Source of the DNA: Aselliscus stoliczkanus
Taxonomy: Eukaryota > Chordata > Mammalia > Chiroptera > Hipposideridae
DNA length: 64,000 nucleotides
NCBI GenBank assembly: GCA_033961575.1
Contig: CM066730.1
Span: forward strand, 134,292,023 to 134,356,022
Direction of reading: 5' to 3'
A program made the position numbers and the translations under genes. Shown piece by piece: positions 10,541 to 22,337 of this stretch; the stretch's first letter is position 1; every line of letters begins with the position of its first letter. Under the pieces are notes generated by a model that saw nothing but the letters and a program-made list of their open reading frames with translations, had not been told where the DNA came from and searched no databases.

Positions 10541-12399
10541 CCACGGCCTCATCTCTCTCCTTCCACGCCCATGAGACCCTGGGACACAAGCCTCCCTTCG
10601 TTATCCCTGTCACTGCTCTCTCTCCTCCGCTTCTGCCTCAATGAGCCAATAAGCCCTTTCTGGGAATCCAGGCAATGAGCTCTGTCTGAAAATAATACAC
10701 TATGTATACAAACACACTGTCTTGTTCACCAGTTGTTCATATATAAATTGTGTTTCTAGCAGTTGCTCTTTGAAATATGGACATCTTGTGCAATTCACCA
10801 TGATTTACTCATCCAACTGAAAAAATTCACCATCCACCTCATCATTCAAGTAGCTTAGGCAGTACCAATTAGATGTCAGCACTGTCGGAGAACACAGAGA
10901 CGCACAAGACAGAATCCCAGGCCTCGAGGAAAAAAAGGAGTGAACACTGCTTAACAGATTAAGTGCACTAAATTATGTAAAAGAGTGTCTTATTAAGAGA
11001 ACTTGAATCAACATACGAGAGGCCCTGTGCCTCTCACTCTCCCACACACTGTCAAACCAGGAAGCGCGGTGTAAAAGCTCTTTCATATTAGCGAACAGAC
11101 TTTTTTCCACCACCCCGCTCCCCGCAGCATGGCAAACACTCTTAAAGATTGTTGAAACACTTTGAATGCTTAAAAATAAGCCCAGGAAGTGAGACTTTAG
11201 AGAATAAACAACTACAGATCACTTTCTAGCATTTCCAACATATTTATTCCATTTTCTTCACGGTTTCATGTAGCAGTTACTCATACTGGTTGACTAAAGA
11301 AAAAAGAAAGAAAAGAAAACTGGAATAAAATTGACCCAGATGTGTACAGCGCCTCGCTCTGGGAAAATGTGCACAGACTTCAAGACTTCACACACTTGAA
11401 AGGCAGCAGAAGAAAGAGGCTGGGTGGGCTGAGGTTTACGTCTGAGAGTCTTTAACTGCAGCAAGGTCAAGTTAAGGGTAAAATGGCTATGATAACCTGC
11501 ACTGCACCTAAATAACCCAGTCCTGGCTTCAGGGGACCTTCTTGGGGACAACGTGACAGAGCGAGGCATGGGGTGGCTTCAAGGGGTCCTTTAATCCGCC
11601 TATTACAAGTGGTATCCAAAGACAACTTCAATATAGCACAACTTTTCTTCAAGTGCATACAGATGTTGTTGTCATTAATAAAATCCACATTCACTAAATG
11701 CGAGTGCATCTTGGTATTTTTGCATATGAACAGAGTGATACTATAAATGTAATGGCCATTATTTCAACTCAGTTTCATAAGTAGAAAATAAAAAAAACCT
11801 GAAGAAAAAATATATATGCTAAAGTTTTTTGGGGTTTTTTTTTTGGGGGGGGGTAGGTAAAGGGGAGGGTGAAATCTCAGAGTGGAAAGCAGGAGAGAGA
11901 AAGGGAGGTCAGATAGCAAGGAGATAAAAGGAGATAAAGCAGATACAAGGTGATGCGTTAGTGACCCAGCTGTCCCAACCTCACAAGAAAGTGGGGGCTG
12001 CTTGATCACCAGGACAAGATGTATAGTACCCACCATGGTTCAGAGGAATCTCCCTGTCTGGTGCCTCCCCTTGGGGGGCAAAATCCCCAGCCCCTGTGGA
12101 GAGCTCCTGAGGAGGTAGTGCCCACCCCCCTTGGCACAGAGCTTCCTCTCAGCCCTGGCATGCTGAGAGAAGCTATGGATTCTGTGGTATGGGTTGGGTC
12201 AGGCCTGGGTGGGAGCACTGCTGGGCTCCGCTGCAGCATGAGCTATGGAAGCTGAGCTATGGGCTTGCCCTAGGAAATGAGGTGGTAGCAATGACAGCTA
12301 GCTCACCGCGCAGAGGCTGCACATGAGCCATTCTGGGGAGGTGCATAACCTGAGTCCCATACAGCTACCTATGGGAAACTTATATTGTTACATTGGTAT
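10541..12399. other. Mostly unique DNA
   Basis: No exon recognised. A weak antisense L2 trace lies near 10850-10960. A T/G homopolymer block (T and G runs) lies at about 11827-11855. A GC-richer part at 12020-12330 carries frames on both strands that look like chance. The region 11340-11710 is single-copy-looking without repeat traits. Confidence 0.35.
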
Positions 12400-12422
12400 T
12401 TGTTGTTGTTGTTGTTGTTGTT
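12400..12422. repeat. (TTG)n microsatellite
   Basis: About seven TTG units in a row followed by 'ttactaaag'. Confidence 0.9.
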
Positions 12423-12474
12423 ACTAAAGATGGGTTCTTAAACACTGTGCAAATCAAGGACATTTTGTTGAATA

Positions 12475-12625
12475 TACATTCATATACACATCAATATGCA
12501 AATGTGAAAATAACTCTGGAAAGCTATTACGTCAAAATGTTAACCATGGTTATCATTAAAGTATGACTACTTTTTATTATCCCAATTTTTGCTTATCGGT
12601 ATTTTACCTATATAATCAAATAATA
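12475..12625 (+). repeat. Possible old L1 3' end
   Basis: 'aaatgttaaccatggttatc' and 'tatataatcaaataataaac' resemble the last part of old L1M elements. The match is short, so this is tentative. Confidence 0.35.
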
Positions 12626-12839
12626 AACTTCTGTTTGCAAAAGAAAAATCGGCCCTCATAGAAAACGACGCCTCATAGAAAACAGGCCTAACTAAGCTCA
12701 TGAGTCATAAAGAAATCAGCATTTCTGTATCCTATTTCCAATTGTGACCTCATCCCTTTCTTTGCCTCCCTCCACACTTACAAACAAAGGGCTCCAGCAC
12801 TTTATAAAGGAGCCGATTTCAATGGGAGAAACCGTGTTT

Positions 12840-13012
12840 TTACAGTGAAAAACCTGAGTATGAACCACCTATCTGTCAATTCTTGGCTCTGAAATCTCAG
12901 CAAGTCCAACCCTCAGTTTCCTCATATGTGAACTGTGGGAGGTAATAGACCTGCCCCATTGTTCTGAGAAGTGTCATAATATAAATCAAAATAGTCTGAA
13001 AGCAACAATGTA
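12840..13012 (+). repeat. MIR SINE
   Basis: 'aaacctgagtatgaaccacc', 'ccctcagtttcctcatatgtg' and 'ggtaatagacctgccccat' follow MIR in plus orientation. Confidence 0.7.
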
Positions 13013-13125
13013 GTACCATGCACTAGATAGTATCTTAAAGTAGTAAAATCAGAAGAATAGGAGATCCAGAAGAAGATGGATTTTGAATGTGGAAGGATTT
13101 TTAGGTTCATAATAAAACTAAGGAC

Positions 13126-13243
13126 GGGCCGGCCGAGTGGCGCAGTGGTTAAGCGCTGGCTTCGGAAGCCAGCGGCCCCGGTTCGGGTCCCACATATGAG
13201 GGCCAGTGATACTGCCCTCAAAAACAAAACAAAACAAAAAAAA
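13126..13243 (+). mobile_element. Young short tRNA-derived SINE, copy 2
   Basis: Starts GGGCCGGCCGAGTGGCGCAG, with a tRNA-like A-box (TGGCGCAGTGG) and intact B-box (GGTTCGGGTCC), ending TGCCCTC plus an A-rich tail with C interruptions. An 11-bp target duplication aaaactaagga is at 13114-13124 and 13244-13254. Of the short copies this has the best preserved promoter boxes. Confidence 0.9.
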
Positions 13244-13599
13244 AAAACTAAGGAGCAATAAGAACAAATTTCTTTCCTTTGCTTTGATACAAAGATGAAG
13301 AAAACTGCCTGAGACCTCAGACAAGCTCCAATAATCTAGCAAGAACGTAACCTGAACTTTGGCAACTCAGCCCGATGCTAGGCACAGAAACACTCTCAGA
13401 GTTTACCAAGATTTAAGAGGGGCTTCAAAGACTCACTGAATTTCAGAGCATGAAAGAAATGCAGCTTAAACATTCACATTTTGTAGATTAAAAAAAAAAC
13501 ACACACACAAAAAAAAACACAAGGCTCAGCCACCTACACAGCATGACTTACCCAAGGTCACATACCTGCAGGTGGCAGAGCTTTTTTGTAATCATAAAA

Positions 13600-13802
13600 T
13601 AACAGCTATCACTTGAGTGTTTGTAACGTGTCTGGCATATCCATTCATTTTTAAAACACCTCTTTGAGGTGAGAATCAATAGCCCCATTTTCAGAGAGGG
13701 AAACTGAGACTCAGAAAGCTTAAGCAACTTGCCTGAGGTTGCAACACATAGCCAACAGTTGGTCATCGAAGTCCATGCTTTCACCTGCTAGACTCCACCT
13801 CC
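13600..13802 (-). repeat. MIR SINE, antisense
   Basis: 'agccccattttcagagaggg', 'aaactgagactcagaaagc' and 'aagcaacttgcctgaggttg' are the reverse complement of the MIR core. Confidence 0.85.
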
Positions 13803-14613
13803 AGGGGCATCCCCAAACCCCTGTCCAAAGGGCTGCTACCGTACCATGGTAACAACAACCACACACCTAGAACAACACAACCCTAAGACATTACCTCGTT
13901 TCCAGCATAAATGAGTCCTTGAGCATCTGGGGTGAGTGTTATGGAGAGAGATGTTCATAATCTCAATTGTTTCATTGTTTTTTTGTTTGTTCCAGCCAAG
14001 GAACAACAGTTAAATACTCATTTCTGGGGGATGTCCTCCCTGAATGCAATTTTTGCAAATTTTCTCTCTTATCTTTGGCTCTGCATAAAGTGACATTGTA
14101 GTATTGTTTTTATTTTGATGTAGAAATTTTTATGGCTTTTCTTTTGACAAATAACAATGATCTTCAAGTGTCACGTGCAACCCAAAGAGGGTTTTCTTCT
14201 TTGTGTATATGTCTCAGTAGTGAGCAAACTGGAGCATGTTATTTCAGAGCCTTAAAAGAAAACCAAAGCACATATGTTCTATAAAAAGCATTGTTTGACA
14301 GGATCAAGTTACCTCAGGAGAGGGAAGTGATTTCACTAACTGTGCCTCTCGAACATCTGAATCTCCCCCATGACTCTGGCAGAGAGGGTGGGGGTGCAAG
14401 GAGTTAAACCCCACCCAGGTGCATTTGGGTAATTACCCTCTGGACACTTACTGAAGAACGGACTGCAAAGCTTAGCCTTGGGCAGGCACCGGAGGGGTTA
14501 AGGGAACTGACACAGCTGGGTTTGTATTTAAGAGAAATCCATGCAACAGGCTTGAATATCCACAAGCTGTATGAGATTCTTGGAAAGGTCACTCAAGGCA
14601 TACATAAAATGTC

Positions 14614-14617
<4 letters not shown>
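13803..14617. other. Unique DNA, nothing recognised
   Basis: Single-copy-looking sequence without a recognisable repeat or exon. Confidence 0.35.

Positions 14618-14664
<47 letters not shown>
14618..14664. repeat. (CA)n microsatellite
   Basis: About 23 uninterrupted AC units. Confidence 0.98.
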
Positions 14665-14666
<2 letters not shown>

Positions 14667-15706
14667 TCTTGATAGCACATGTGCTCATGAGGTGAAACCA
14701 TATGTTTCCAAAATGATCCTGGCTCTCTATAAAAGAGGGCATAGGAGGAGTGATCACTCCTGTAATCAATACCAAAGAGCAGGTCTGCAGTTATCAGGAC
14801 CTGCATCTATGAGGCTGGGCATGTGTACAGACTGGCAGTTGACTCTGAAATGTGCACAGAGGTGGGTGGATTTTCATCACCAGTTTGTTTTGGTCAGTGA
14901 CCTAGAAAAAGGCCTCAAAGCAATCCCATGTGACAAGATCTGTTCTTCCCCATATTATGAGGGTATCATATTCTACCTGTGCTTGAAAAGCGTCTATAGG
15001 AAACAACCAGAATCCAAATTATTGAAAGGTATTCTAAATGGAAAGATTTGATGACATTTGGCTAATTATCAGTGATAATTATAATATTCTCTTACCTACG
15101 TAAGCCCAGTATTCTCAAGTGTACTATTTTATTTTGATTATTAGTGACTTAAATAATGATAGTTTTATTATTGGGGAATGCAGCTATAAATTATGGTAAA
15201 ATGTTCTCCTTTTTCTTATGAGACTATTTGGCTATAGCTACAGTTCCTGAATCCAGTTCCTTTTTTCTAATTTTAAGTTACACTCTTATCTCCAGCCTCT
15301 TCTTCCCAAGTGTAATTGAGGCCAAGTCATAAAGTCAACAACTTCTCCATGATGGTGGGAACCTATTATCACATACGCTTTGCCATGACCCAACTACCAA
15401 ATCATAAACAAACATCTTGTGACAGCTTTTTGCATCTTCAATTTAACTAGCATTTCACATTTTATTATTTTTAGACCTACATTCACTTTTCTATACTGTC
15501 AATTACTACAGAATTGTACGGTTTCATAGTGTCATTACCACTTGTGTTAGAAAGACTAATATTTTCTACATCCAGAGGAACCTTTAAAAATACTAAATAT
15601 TCACAACTTCAAGAGCTTTATACACCCCGTCCTACAACTATTCTTATTACCCATTCACTTAAAAATGCAGTCTGCTTTAGAACTCCTTGAAATTTAATTA
15701 ATTATT
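14665..15706. other. Unique AT-rich DNA
   Basis: A 119-codon open frame at 14692-15051 has no recognisable domain and no supporting signals. The rest is AT-rich with nothing nameable. Confidence 0.35.
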
Positions 15707-15898
15707 TTTTTTTTTTTTAAGATTTTATTGGGGAATTGGGGAATTGGGGAAGGGGAACAGCCAAATTGTTGTCCCACAATCCCAGCTGTAGAGGGTGCAG
15801 CATTACTGGCCCATGTGGGATCCGAAACGGCAGCGCTGCCACTCAGAGCTTGCTCTCACAAGCCAACTCTTAACAAATGAGCCGCTCAGCTGGTCCCC
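15707..15898 (-). mobile_element. Bat-type SINE of the long family, internally deleted
   Basis: Read on the minus strand it has a tRNA-like head (gctgagcggctcatttgtta), a short middle, and the tail 'ttccccttccccaattcccc' twice-repeated before AATAAAATCTT and A's. It is about 190 bp, lacking most of the long middle of the copy at 48695. AT-rich flanks make the target duplication unclear. Confidence 0.75.
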
Positions 15899-16548
15899 AA
15901 ATTAAATTTTTTTTTTTATCCACCATTGTTTGCCTCTAACACATGATTGGAATTTTTTTTCACCTTTATGATCCATATTTCTCAACCTTGCCCATAAATC
16001 ATGTACATTTACTAAAGAAAACTTTAAAACTATAGAATGGAGAATATTTAAAAAGAAGAATATTAACACAACTAAATCTCACCTCCTAATTTTAAAATCT
16101 TAATATCATGGTTCATTAAAGTCTTTAGTGAGGCAGAGCATTTGAAAATGAATTAGAAAACATGTAATTTAAAAAAAAAACACCTTTAAATCCCTGAGTA
16201 TGCACATAGTTTCTTTCCATATTACTTATAGAATCTAGCAGTTGGAATAGCTTTAAAAAAAACTTAGCTGAACCATATCCTTGGAGCCTTAAAGGTTAAG
16301 AATTCACTGGCCAGTGAACGGCTTCCATCAGGTTCCTGAGCTGCCCTCTGCTCTTCTCTGCACTGTGACAGACTCCCCTCCACTACTCATTCGCCTCTGA
16401 AGCAATGTTGCTGAGTGGGCGACACAAGACAGGGCCCAGCAAGGGCTCTTAGCAACAGGAAGGCTGAGGAGGGCAACAAACAGGAGATAAGACGCCAGGT
16501 TGAGTGTGAGATCCCACCAGCAACCCAGAGGAGAGGGTTAAGACTATG
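15899..16548. other. Unique AT-rich DNA
   Basis: No element recognised. An 87-codon frame at 16415-16678 runs into the next LTR and is not a gene. Confidence 0.35.
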
Positions 16549-16945
16549 TCTTAGTTGTATCAGGAATGCTATAACTAAGTACCACAGACTGGGAGACTTA
16601 AACAACAGAATTGATTTTCTCACAGTTCTGGAGGCTAGATGTTCAAGGTCAAGGTGTCGACTGGGTTGGTTGCTTTGATGGCTTGCAGATGGCTGTCTCC
16701 TTGGCTTGCAGATGGCTGTCTCCCCACTGTGTCTTCAGATGGTCCTTTCCCTGTGCATGTCTATGTCCTAATCTTCTCCTCTTACAAGGACACCAGTCAC
16801 ATTGGATTATAATCTCCCTAATGACCTCATTTCAACTTAATTTCCTCTCTAACGGCCCTATCTCCAAATAGTCATATTCTGAGGTACTGGGAGTTCAGAC
16901 TTCAGTACACGAATTTTGAGAGGAGCCACAATTCAGCCCATAACA
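16549..16945 (+). mobile_element. Solo LTR, MaLR (MLT1/MST) type
   Basis: Begins 'tgtcttagttgtatcaggaa', continues 'gtaccacagactgggagac', 'ctcacagttctggaggctag', 'tacaaggacaccagtcacat', 'tgacctcatttcaactt', and ends 'acaattcagcccataacag'. TG...CA-type ends and order fit a MaLR LTR. Inside, a 21-bp unit (ggcttgcagatggctgtctcc) is duplicated in tandem at 16680-16700 and 16703-16723. No internal viral region is attached. Confidence 0.75.
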
Positions 16946-17059
16946 GTCTGGTATAAAGTTGTCGGTCTGGTTGAGTTTTGGGATTTGGGATTAAATGAAT
17001 GGAAAGGTCCAAACACAAGATGGCAAAGGACACTGCTAGGTCTAGGAAGCACCAGGCAT

Positions 17060-17225
17060 GGGACTGTGAGTAAAGAGCATGGCTGCTTCCAACTCTGCCA
17101 CCACCTGACTCTGAGCCTTTGGGTAAGTCCCTGTGTTTCTCCAGGTCTCAGATTCTTCCTCCATAACATGTGAGCACAGTGTCCATTTAAAATGAATTGC
17201 TAGATGATCTCTAAATTCTCTAGGA
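17060..17225 (+). repeat. MIR SINE
   Basis: 'agcatggctgcttccaactc', 'ctgagcctttgggtaagtcc' and 'ctcagattcttcctccataa' follow MIR in plus orientation. Confidence 0.6.
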
Positions 17226-17359
17226 ACCCCATAAACCAAGCAAAGCACACAACACTCAGGTTTTACTTCCTGTGATTACAAACCTATCACACTCCTCCCC
17301 AAAGAGTCTTCAGAGGACATTCACGCCCGCAACCGCAGGGCTCCCCTGAACTGACGACC

Positions 17360-17615
17360 TGACCTGGTCCCTCTTCACTGCCTTCCCACTAGTGTACTGG
17401 CTATTCCCCACTCTCCCCTATCAGTGTCTAGAAAAACCATTCCCTTCTCTGCCATGTCTCCCACTCTTAACTGCTCACATGCAGCCTCCTCCATAAAACC
17501 TTTCCTAAGCAGATGTGGTCTCTCTATGCATTGCTTCCTTTTCCCTCTCCTACTATACACTTGTCATTCTCCCTAGCATGCCATTATCTCATGTCTTAAA
17601 ACTATCTACACAGAA
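17360..17615 (+). repeat. L2 LINE fragment
   Basis: 'ccctcttcactgccttccca' and 'ctcctccataaaacctttcc' match the L2 3' region in plus orientation. Confidence 0.6.
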
Positions 17616-17619
17616 CCTG

Positions 17620-17960
17620 ATGTGCAAAAGAGAACAATAGTATACTTCCTTTTCTAAGTAGAAGAAATGAGAAAACACACAAGTCTGCACATTGGTGCAA
17701 AAAAAAGAATACAGTAAGTTTAAACCAGAAACTAATTGAGATGGATTGCCTATGGGGTGGGGTGAGCAGGAATGAAGTAAAAATGATGGGAGGGTGGGAA
17801 CTAGGGAGAAGGATGGTGAGCAGGGACATGTCTCTGAGTAATCCTCTCTGTATTCAGACTTTTAAAATCATATTAATGTTTCACACATACTCACATACGT
17901 AGGTAAATAAATTAGTAAAATCAACCTAAATAAATTAGTAAAATAAACCTAAAATTAAAT
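17620..17960 (+). repeat. Old L1 3' end with a 23-bp tandem duplication
   Basis: 'ccagaaactaattgagatgg', 'ttgcctatggggtgggg' and the following G-rich then AT-rich sequence follow an L1M 3' UTR. At its A-rich end a 23-bp unit starting taaataaattagtaaaat is repeated once, at 17904-17926 and 17927-17949, with one mismatch. Confidence 0.5.
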
Positions 17961-18229
17961 ACAAACTAAACAAGCGAATGCAATTAAAATTCAAATGAAT
18001 GACATGACTAAGAGGGAGAAAGGAAGGGCAAAATAACCTTGGAGTTCCAACACTGACAAACAGTGTTTTTCTTTTCCCAACAAAAGAAAAAACACTTTTA
18101 CCTGGATCCGGTAACTGGACCTGTAGAGACTTAATGAAGAAAAGGAGAGGACAGCGCATTTTAAAAAATAAAAAAAGTTAACTAACCACTGATTTATTAT
18201 AGTTCACTTATTTCATAGTTGATATGATG

Positions 18230-18500
18230 GAGACTGTTAGATTTCTACCAATATATCCCTTTAACCTTTTCCCGTTTTGATTCAGAACCCTGATTTTATT
18301 GAGGGCAGCAATGTGCTCAGCTGAAAATCTTTTTCCAGGCTCCCTTGCAGCTGAGGACGGCCATATGACATGGTTCGTCCAAGGAGATGAACTTGAAAGT
18401 AACAGGACAAGAACAGAGACATGAGGCAGAGGGTGGATCAGCCACCTCATGACCACAAGATGACAAGTTTTTCAGGTCTCTGTAACACAGATGAATGAAG
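18230..18500 (+). repeat. LTR-like fragment
   Basis: 'ggctcccttgcagctgaggac', 'ggccatatgacatggttcg' and 'ccacctcatgaccacaagatg' recall a dispersed mammalian MaLR-type LTR. Family uncertain. Confidence 0.4.
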
Positions 18501-19009
18501 ATTCTGACAGAGTTGAGGATAGTGAGAGCCAGATTTAGAATTCACACCCTCAACTTTCATTTCATGGTACTTTCAACCACACATGCCACTTACCAGTAAT
18601 CCCTAAACTGCTGGTACATATCCAGCACTGCACAGATTTGTATTTATCAAAAAAAAAAAAATGTTAATTATTGCATATTGAAGTCTGATTAAGCTGGGAT
18701 TGGGAAGCTTCCTTGGTTACTATTGATTCATATGAAACTGAATTACACTGAAAACTTTGCATATGACAACTCTTCCTTAGTTTCTTTTTAACTAGGTAAT
18801 AGACAGATTTTTAAGCTGAGGATAAGTTCTTTTCCTACACTTATATATTCAGGCTGAATATACTTCGAAAAGCCTTGAAGTCTAAGCCTTGAAAGTATAA
18901 TTTGAGTACATCATGATATAATTTGAATATATAATTTCAGTAATATCAAACCATATTCAGGTCTTTTCTTATTCTCACCTTCACTCACCTTCCTCTTCTG
19001 TGCTTTCCC
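18501..19009. other. Unique AT-rich DNA
   Basis: Nothing recognised; a 13-base A run lies near 18648. Confidence 0.35.
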
Positions 19010-19165
19010 TCAGCATTTAGAACATTGCATTGTGATTATTCATTAGTCTTCCTCACTAGATGGTTAGCTTCTCGAGGGCAGGGGGTTAAGGTCTCGTATG
19101 TCCATTATCTACCACAATCTCCATCTCATGGGAGCTGTGCTCATTAATAAATAGATGGAAAGAAG
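19010..19165 (+). repeat. L2 LINE 3' end
   Basis: 'cactagatggttagcttctcg', 'agggcagggggttaaggtct' and 'gctcattaataaatagatgg' are a diverged L2 terminus. Confidence 0.6.
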
Positions 19166-19814
19166 TGTGTGTACTCCTTAGAGAACAGATTATTCTGGAC
19201 CTCAGAGAAGCAAAATACATCATTAAAAAACTTAATTTTATGCTCTTCCGAAAAAAATTAATAAAGAGAGCTTTTACTCTAAAATCAGGAAGTATATTTT
19301 GGGGCTTTTCTGAAACTGAAAAATTCATTTGGAATCAGACTCTGTCCATTAAGACCAAATCTTCTCACTGAAATATTTAAAGACATTAGAATCTGAGAAG
19401 TGGAGTTAATTTTCACTGAGTCCATTTGGCTAGCTAGAAAGCCCCCAAACCCATCAAGGAGGGCTGCAGGCCCTTCAATACGCTGGTATGACATCCTCTA
19501 TTACAGGTAGCAACACAGAATACTGACTTAGTAAAGTAGCGTACATTGGGGGTCAAGGGGAACCAGCCAATGGCATCTAAGGCCAGATGTAAAGCTGCTG
19601 TGGCACCAGCTCTGCAAACCTGTAGGCAATCAGCTGGGCATAGAACCTTAAGGGACTAATTCACATCTCAAGCATGATTCACGACCATGACCCAAACCAG
19701 AAACCTCTTTTCTCACCCCTTAAGTCAGTCTTCTACACACCAACACTCATTCAGCAGTTAGGGTTGTTTGCTTCCTACAGGCTGGGAGCCCTGATAGGTC
19801 CAGGGAGATAGAGA
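19166..19814. other. Unique DNA, nothing recognised
   Basis: No repeat or exon could be supported. Confidence 0.35.
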
Positions 19815-20065
19815 AGTCAAAGCATATGGGTGTCTATTCTGACCCTACTACTTCCTAATTGTATGACCCTGCAAATTGTGTCTTTCCTCTGTGTCTCAAT
19901 GTCCTCATCTGTGAAATGGGAGCACTAATATTACCACTACCCTATAGGGTCAGTGTAAGGATAAAGTGAGTTACCCTTTGTGACATGTACAGAAGAGGGC
20001 TTGGTACATAGGAAGAGCTATGTGAAATGTTAGCTATTATCATTATTTGTTGAATGAATGAAGAA
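19815..20065 (+). repeat. MIR SINE
   Basis: 'tactacttcctaattgtatg', 'gtcctcatctgtgaaatggg' and 'agggtcagtgtaaggataaa' follow MIR to its end at 'ttgttgaatgaatg'. Near full length. Confidence 0.85.
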
Positions 20066-20129
20066 ATGATAACGTGAGGAAATATTCCTGACATATTTAA
20101 TTTTTTAATTACATTTCAAAATAGATATA

Positions 20130-20290
20130 TCCAGTAAGGTGTCAATTAATATAAAATGTATATGAATAAAAAAATAGATTCGCGGCAGATAATATTAACA
20201 GTGGTTTCCTCTTAGGAGTGGGGTTACAGAATTGCTTTCTCTCTATAGTTTTCTATATAATTTTTACCATAGGAGAAACAGCAATTTCAT
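20130..20290 (+). repeat. Possible old L1 3' end
   Basis: 'aacagtggtttcctcttagg' followed by a T-rich end resembles L1M 3' ends. Tentative. Confidence 0.35.
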
Positions 20291-20549
20291 TAGTATTAAT
20301 AACACAGGCCTCCACTTCCTGTCCATGGGGTGGGGACATCCCTGCCTGCTCTCTAACATGCCCCAAAGCTCTGACTATCCACAGCTCTGTCCTCTGATAT
20401 ACAGTTATCAGATGCTCAACCAAAGAAAATTTAGTCACATGCAATTACTTTTCCTTTCCACAATGGTAAGAATGGTCTCTTGGAAATGATCTTTCTTCAA
20501 ACCAAATCAGTCAATGGTAAGCATGAAAATTAGTATAAAGAGTAAACAG

Positions 20550-20655
20550 GGCTGGCCGAGTGGCATGGTGGTTAAGCGCAGGCTTGGGAAGCCAGTGGCC
20601 CCGGTTCGGTCCCACATATGAGGGCCAGTGACACTGCCCTCAAAAAAAAAAAAAA
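20550..20655 (+). mobile_element. Young short tRNA-derived SINE, copy 3
   Basis: GGGCTGGCCGAGTGG start, shortened B-box GGTTCGGTCCC, TGCCCTC end and an A tail. A 13-bp target duplication aaagagtaaacag is at 20537-20549 and 20656-20668. Slightly diverged from copy 1 (CT for CC near the start, 'gcatggtgg'). Confidence 0.9.
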
Positions 20656-20668
20656 AAAGAGTAAACAG

Positions 20669-21179
20669 ACGTGTTTTACAAAGTTAATTGTAGCAACACT
20701 ATCTTAAATTTCTCAATACTTCTCCCAGCCCTGGATTACGTGGGGAGGGGACAGTTTCTGAAATCTAAAGGAAAGAAATAACACACTCTCTTTAAATTCA
20801 AAAAAAAAAAAAATACCTGCCATATGCTATCTGTTCTGCCATTTAAGTGATTTTTTTTCCTTCTGTCACAATGAGAGGTTCCCCTACCCCTTCACCTTGT
20901 TTAATATTTAAAACCAAGAGTAACAGTTTATGGTTTTAGCAATTTTACAGCACCACCAAAGCTGCTTTGTCCGATCTTACATAGAAATTAGAGGAATTTT
21001 GTAAAACCCAAGCAAGCAGAAGACAGCATCTGTACAAAAGAGAAAGAACATTTCCTGTCCTCCTCATGGTGTTAACTTCACTGTTAGACTCTGGTCATCC
21101 AAATGCAGCCAGGTTTCCTGGTGCCAACCTCACCCACCTGCCTGAGTGCCCTTCAGAACTTCCGACTACGTCTTTGACA
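20669..21179. other. Unique DNA, nothing recognised
   Basis: Includes a 13-base A run near 20802; otherwise no element could be named. Confidence 0.35.
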
Positions 21180-21370
21180 ACAGGGCCATAGAAGTGTTGA
21201 AGAGACGCTTGAGTTTAAGGCTCCCAATAATTTGCACTGCTGCCTGGCAAACATGAATAAGACATTGAACCTTTCTGAGCCTCAGCTCCCTCATCTACAC
21301 AACAGGCATATGCCTATCACCTTTGAAGAGCTGCTGCAAAAGCTGGTGTGAAAGTGCTTGGTAAAATGCA
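21180..21370 (+). repeat. MIR SINE
   Basis: 'cattgaacctttctgagcct', 'cagctccctcatctacacaac' and 'gaaagtgcttggtaaaatgc' match MIR in plus orientation. Confidence 0.7.
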
Positions 21371-21454
21371 TTGCGTTCTTTATAAATGTGCAAATTTCAG
21401 AGGCACACAGGGAGAAAAATGTGAAAGGCACAGAAGGAAACAAAGGGCAAACGA

Positions 21455-21640
21455 TTCCAGTGCGTGTGTATATCGCAAAGCTGCAGCCATCAGTGCCAGG
21501 GTTGTGGGCGGGGATTCCAGGAGGCATCTGAGCGCGGCATACCCACGCCTGCATGTGCAGCTGCCTTCAATCACATCCCCGAAAAACTTCTGAACGTGGA
21601 TCTTTGGGAGAAACTCAATGAGTCAGAAGCGAGAGAGACT
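21455..21640. other. CpG-retaining unique block
   Basis: At least 8 CpG in about 140 bp (gcgt, tcgc, gcgg, gcgc, acgc, ccga, acgt) in a window where CpG is otherwise scarce. Overlapping frames of 60-90 codons on both strands prevent any coding call. Confidence 0.3.
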
Positions 21641-22077
21641 GACTAGAGAGGCAAAATAAACACAGTGTTCTCAGGCCACTGGGTCCACACCCCAGATCTG
21701 CGCATGAACAACCTGACCTGAGGAAAAGTGTGCTGGAAGGAGCAGGTCGCATGTGACTGAGTGCTGTGCCCCTCCTGGGGCTTCTCCATGGGTGGCAGGG
21801 GTAATTTATGGACTGTTTCCATAGAGAAGCACAAACTTTCCAGGAGATTTATGAACTTCATTTCCCCAGTGGAGGACAGGGAGATATTTTTGTCCTGTGT
21901 TAGGGTGGGCAGATCATAAAGTCACAGAAGTTAGGCAGAAGGACCAGGAGGGGCTAAAGCCAAAGAGCAAGATGGCTCTGAGAAGACCACCCTGGCCTCC
22001 TAGCAGGGGAAACCCTCCTAGGTAGTGAGGATGAGGCCACAAAATCTACCTCTCAGAAACCTCCTGTGTGTGGTGCC

Positions 22078-22336
22078 CTTTCTTACTTCCTCTTTCCTTC
22101 CTTCCTCCCTTCCTTTCTCTCACTTTTTCTGTCTCCCTTCTTCTCCCACCCACTCCAACTCCCTTTCTCTCTTTTTTCCTCTTTTCACTCTCCTTCCTCT
22201 CTCCTTCCCTCCTCTTCTACTCCCTCCTTTGTACTCTCTCCTTCCCACTCTCTCATTCTCCTTTCCTCCTATTTCTTCCCTCTTTTTTCTGACTTCTCTC
22301 TTTTTGTCTTTCTCTTTTTCCTCTTTTTCTTTTTTC
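22078..22336 (+). repeat. Long C/T-rich (polypyrimidine) tract
   Basis: About 260 bp almost without purines on this strand, made of irregular TTCC, CTTT and TCTC motifs. Long open frames through it are composition artefacts. Confidence 0.95.
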
Positions 22337-22337
22337 A

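Noticed and set aside
13126..13215. Functional tRNA gene
   Set aside because: The cloverleaf cannot close, and A-tail plus target duplication show a SINE.
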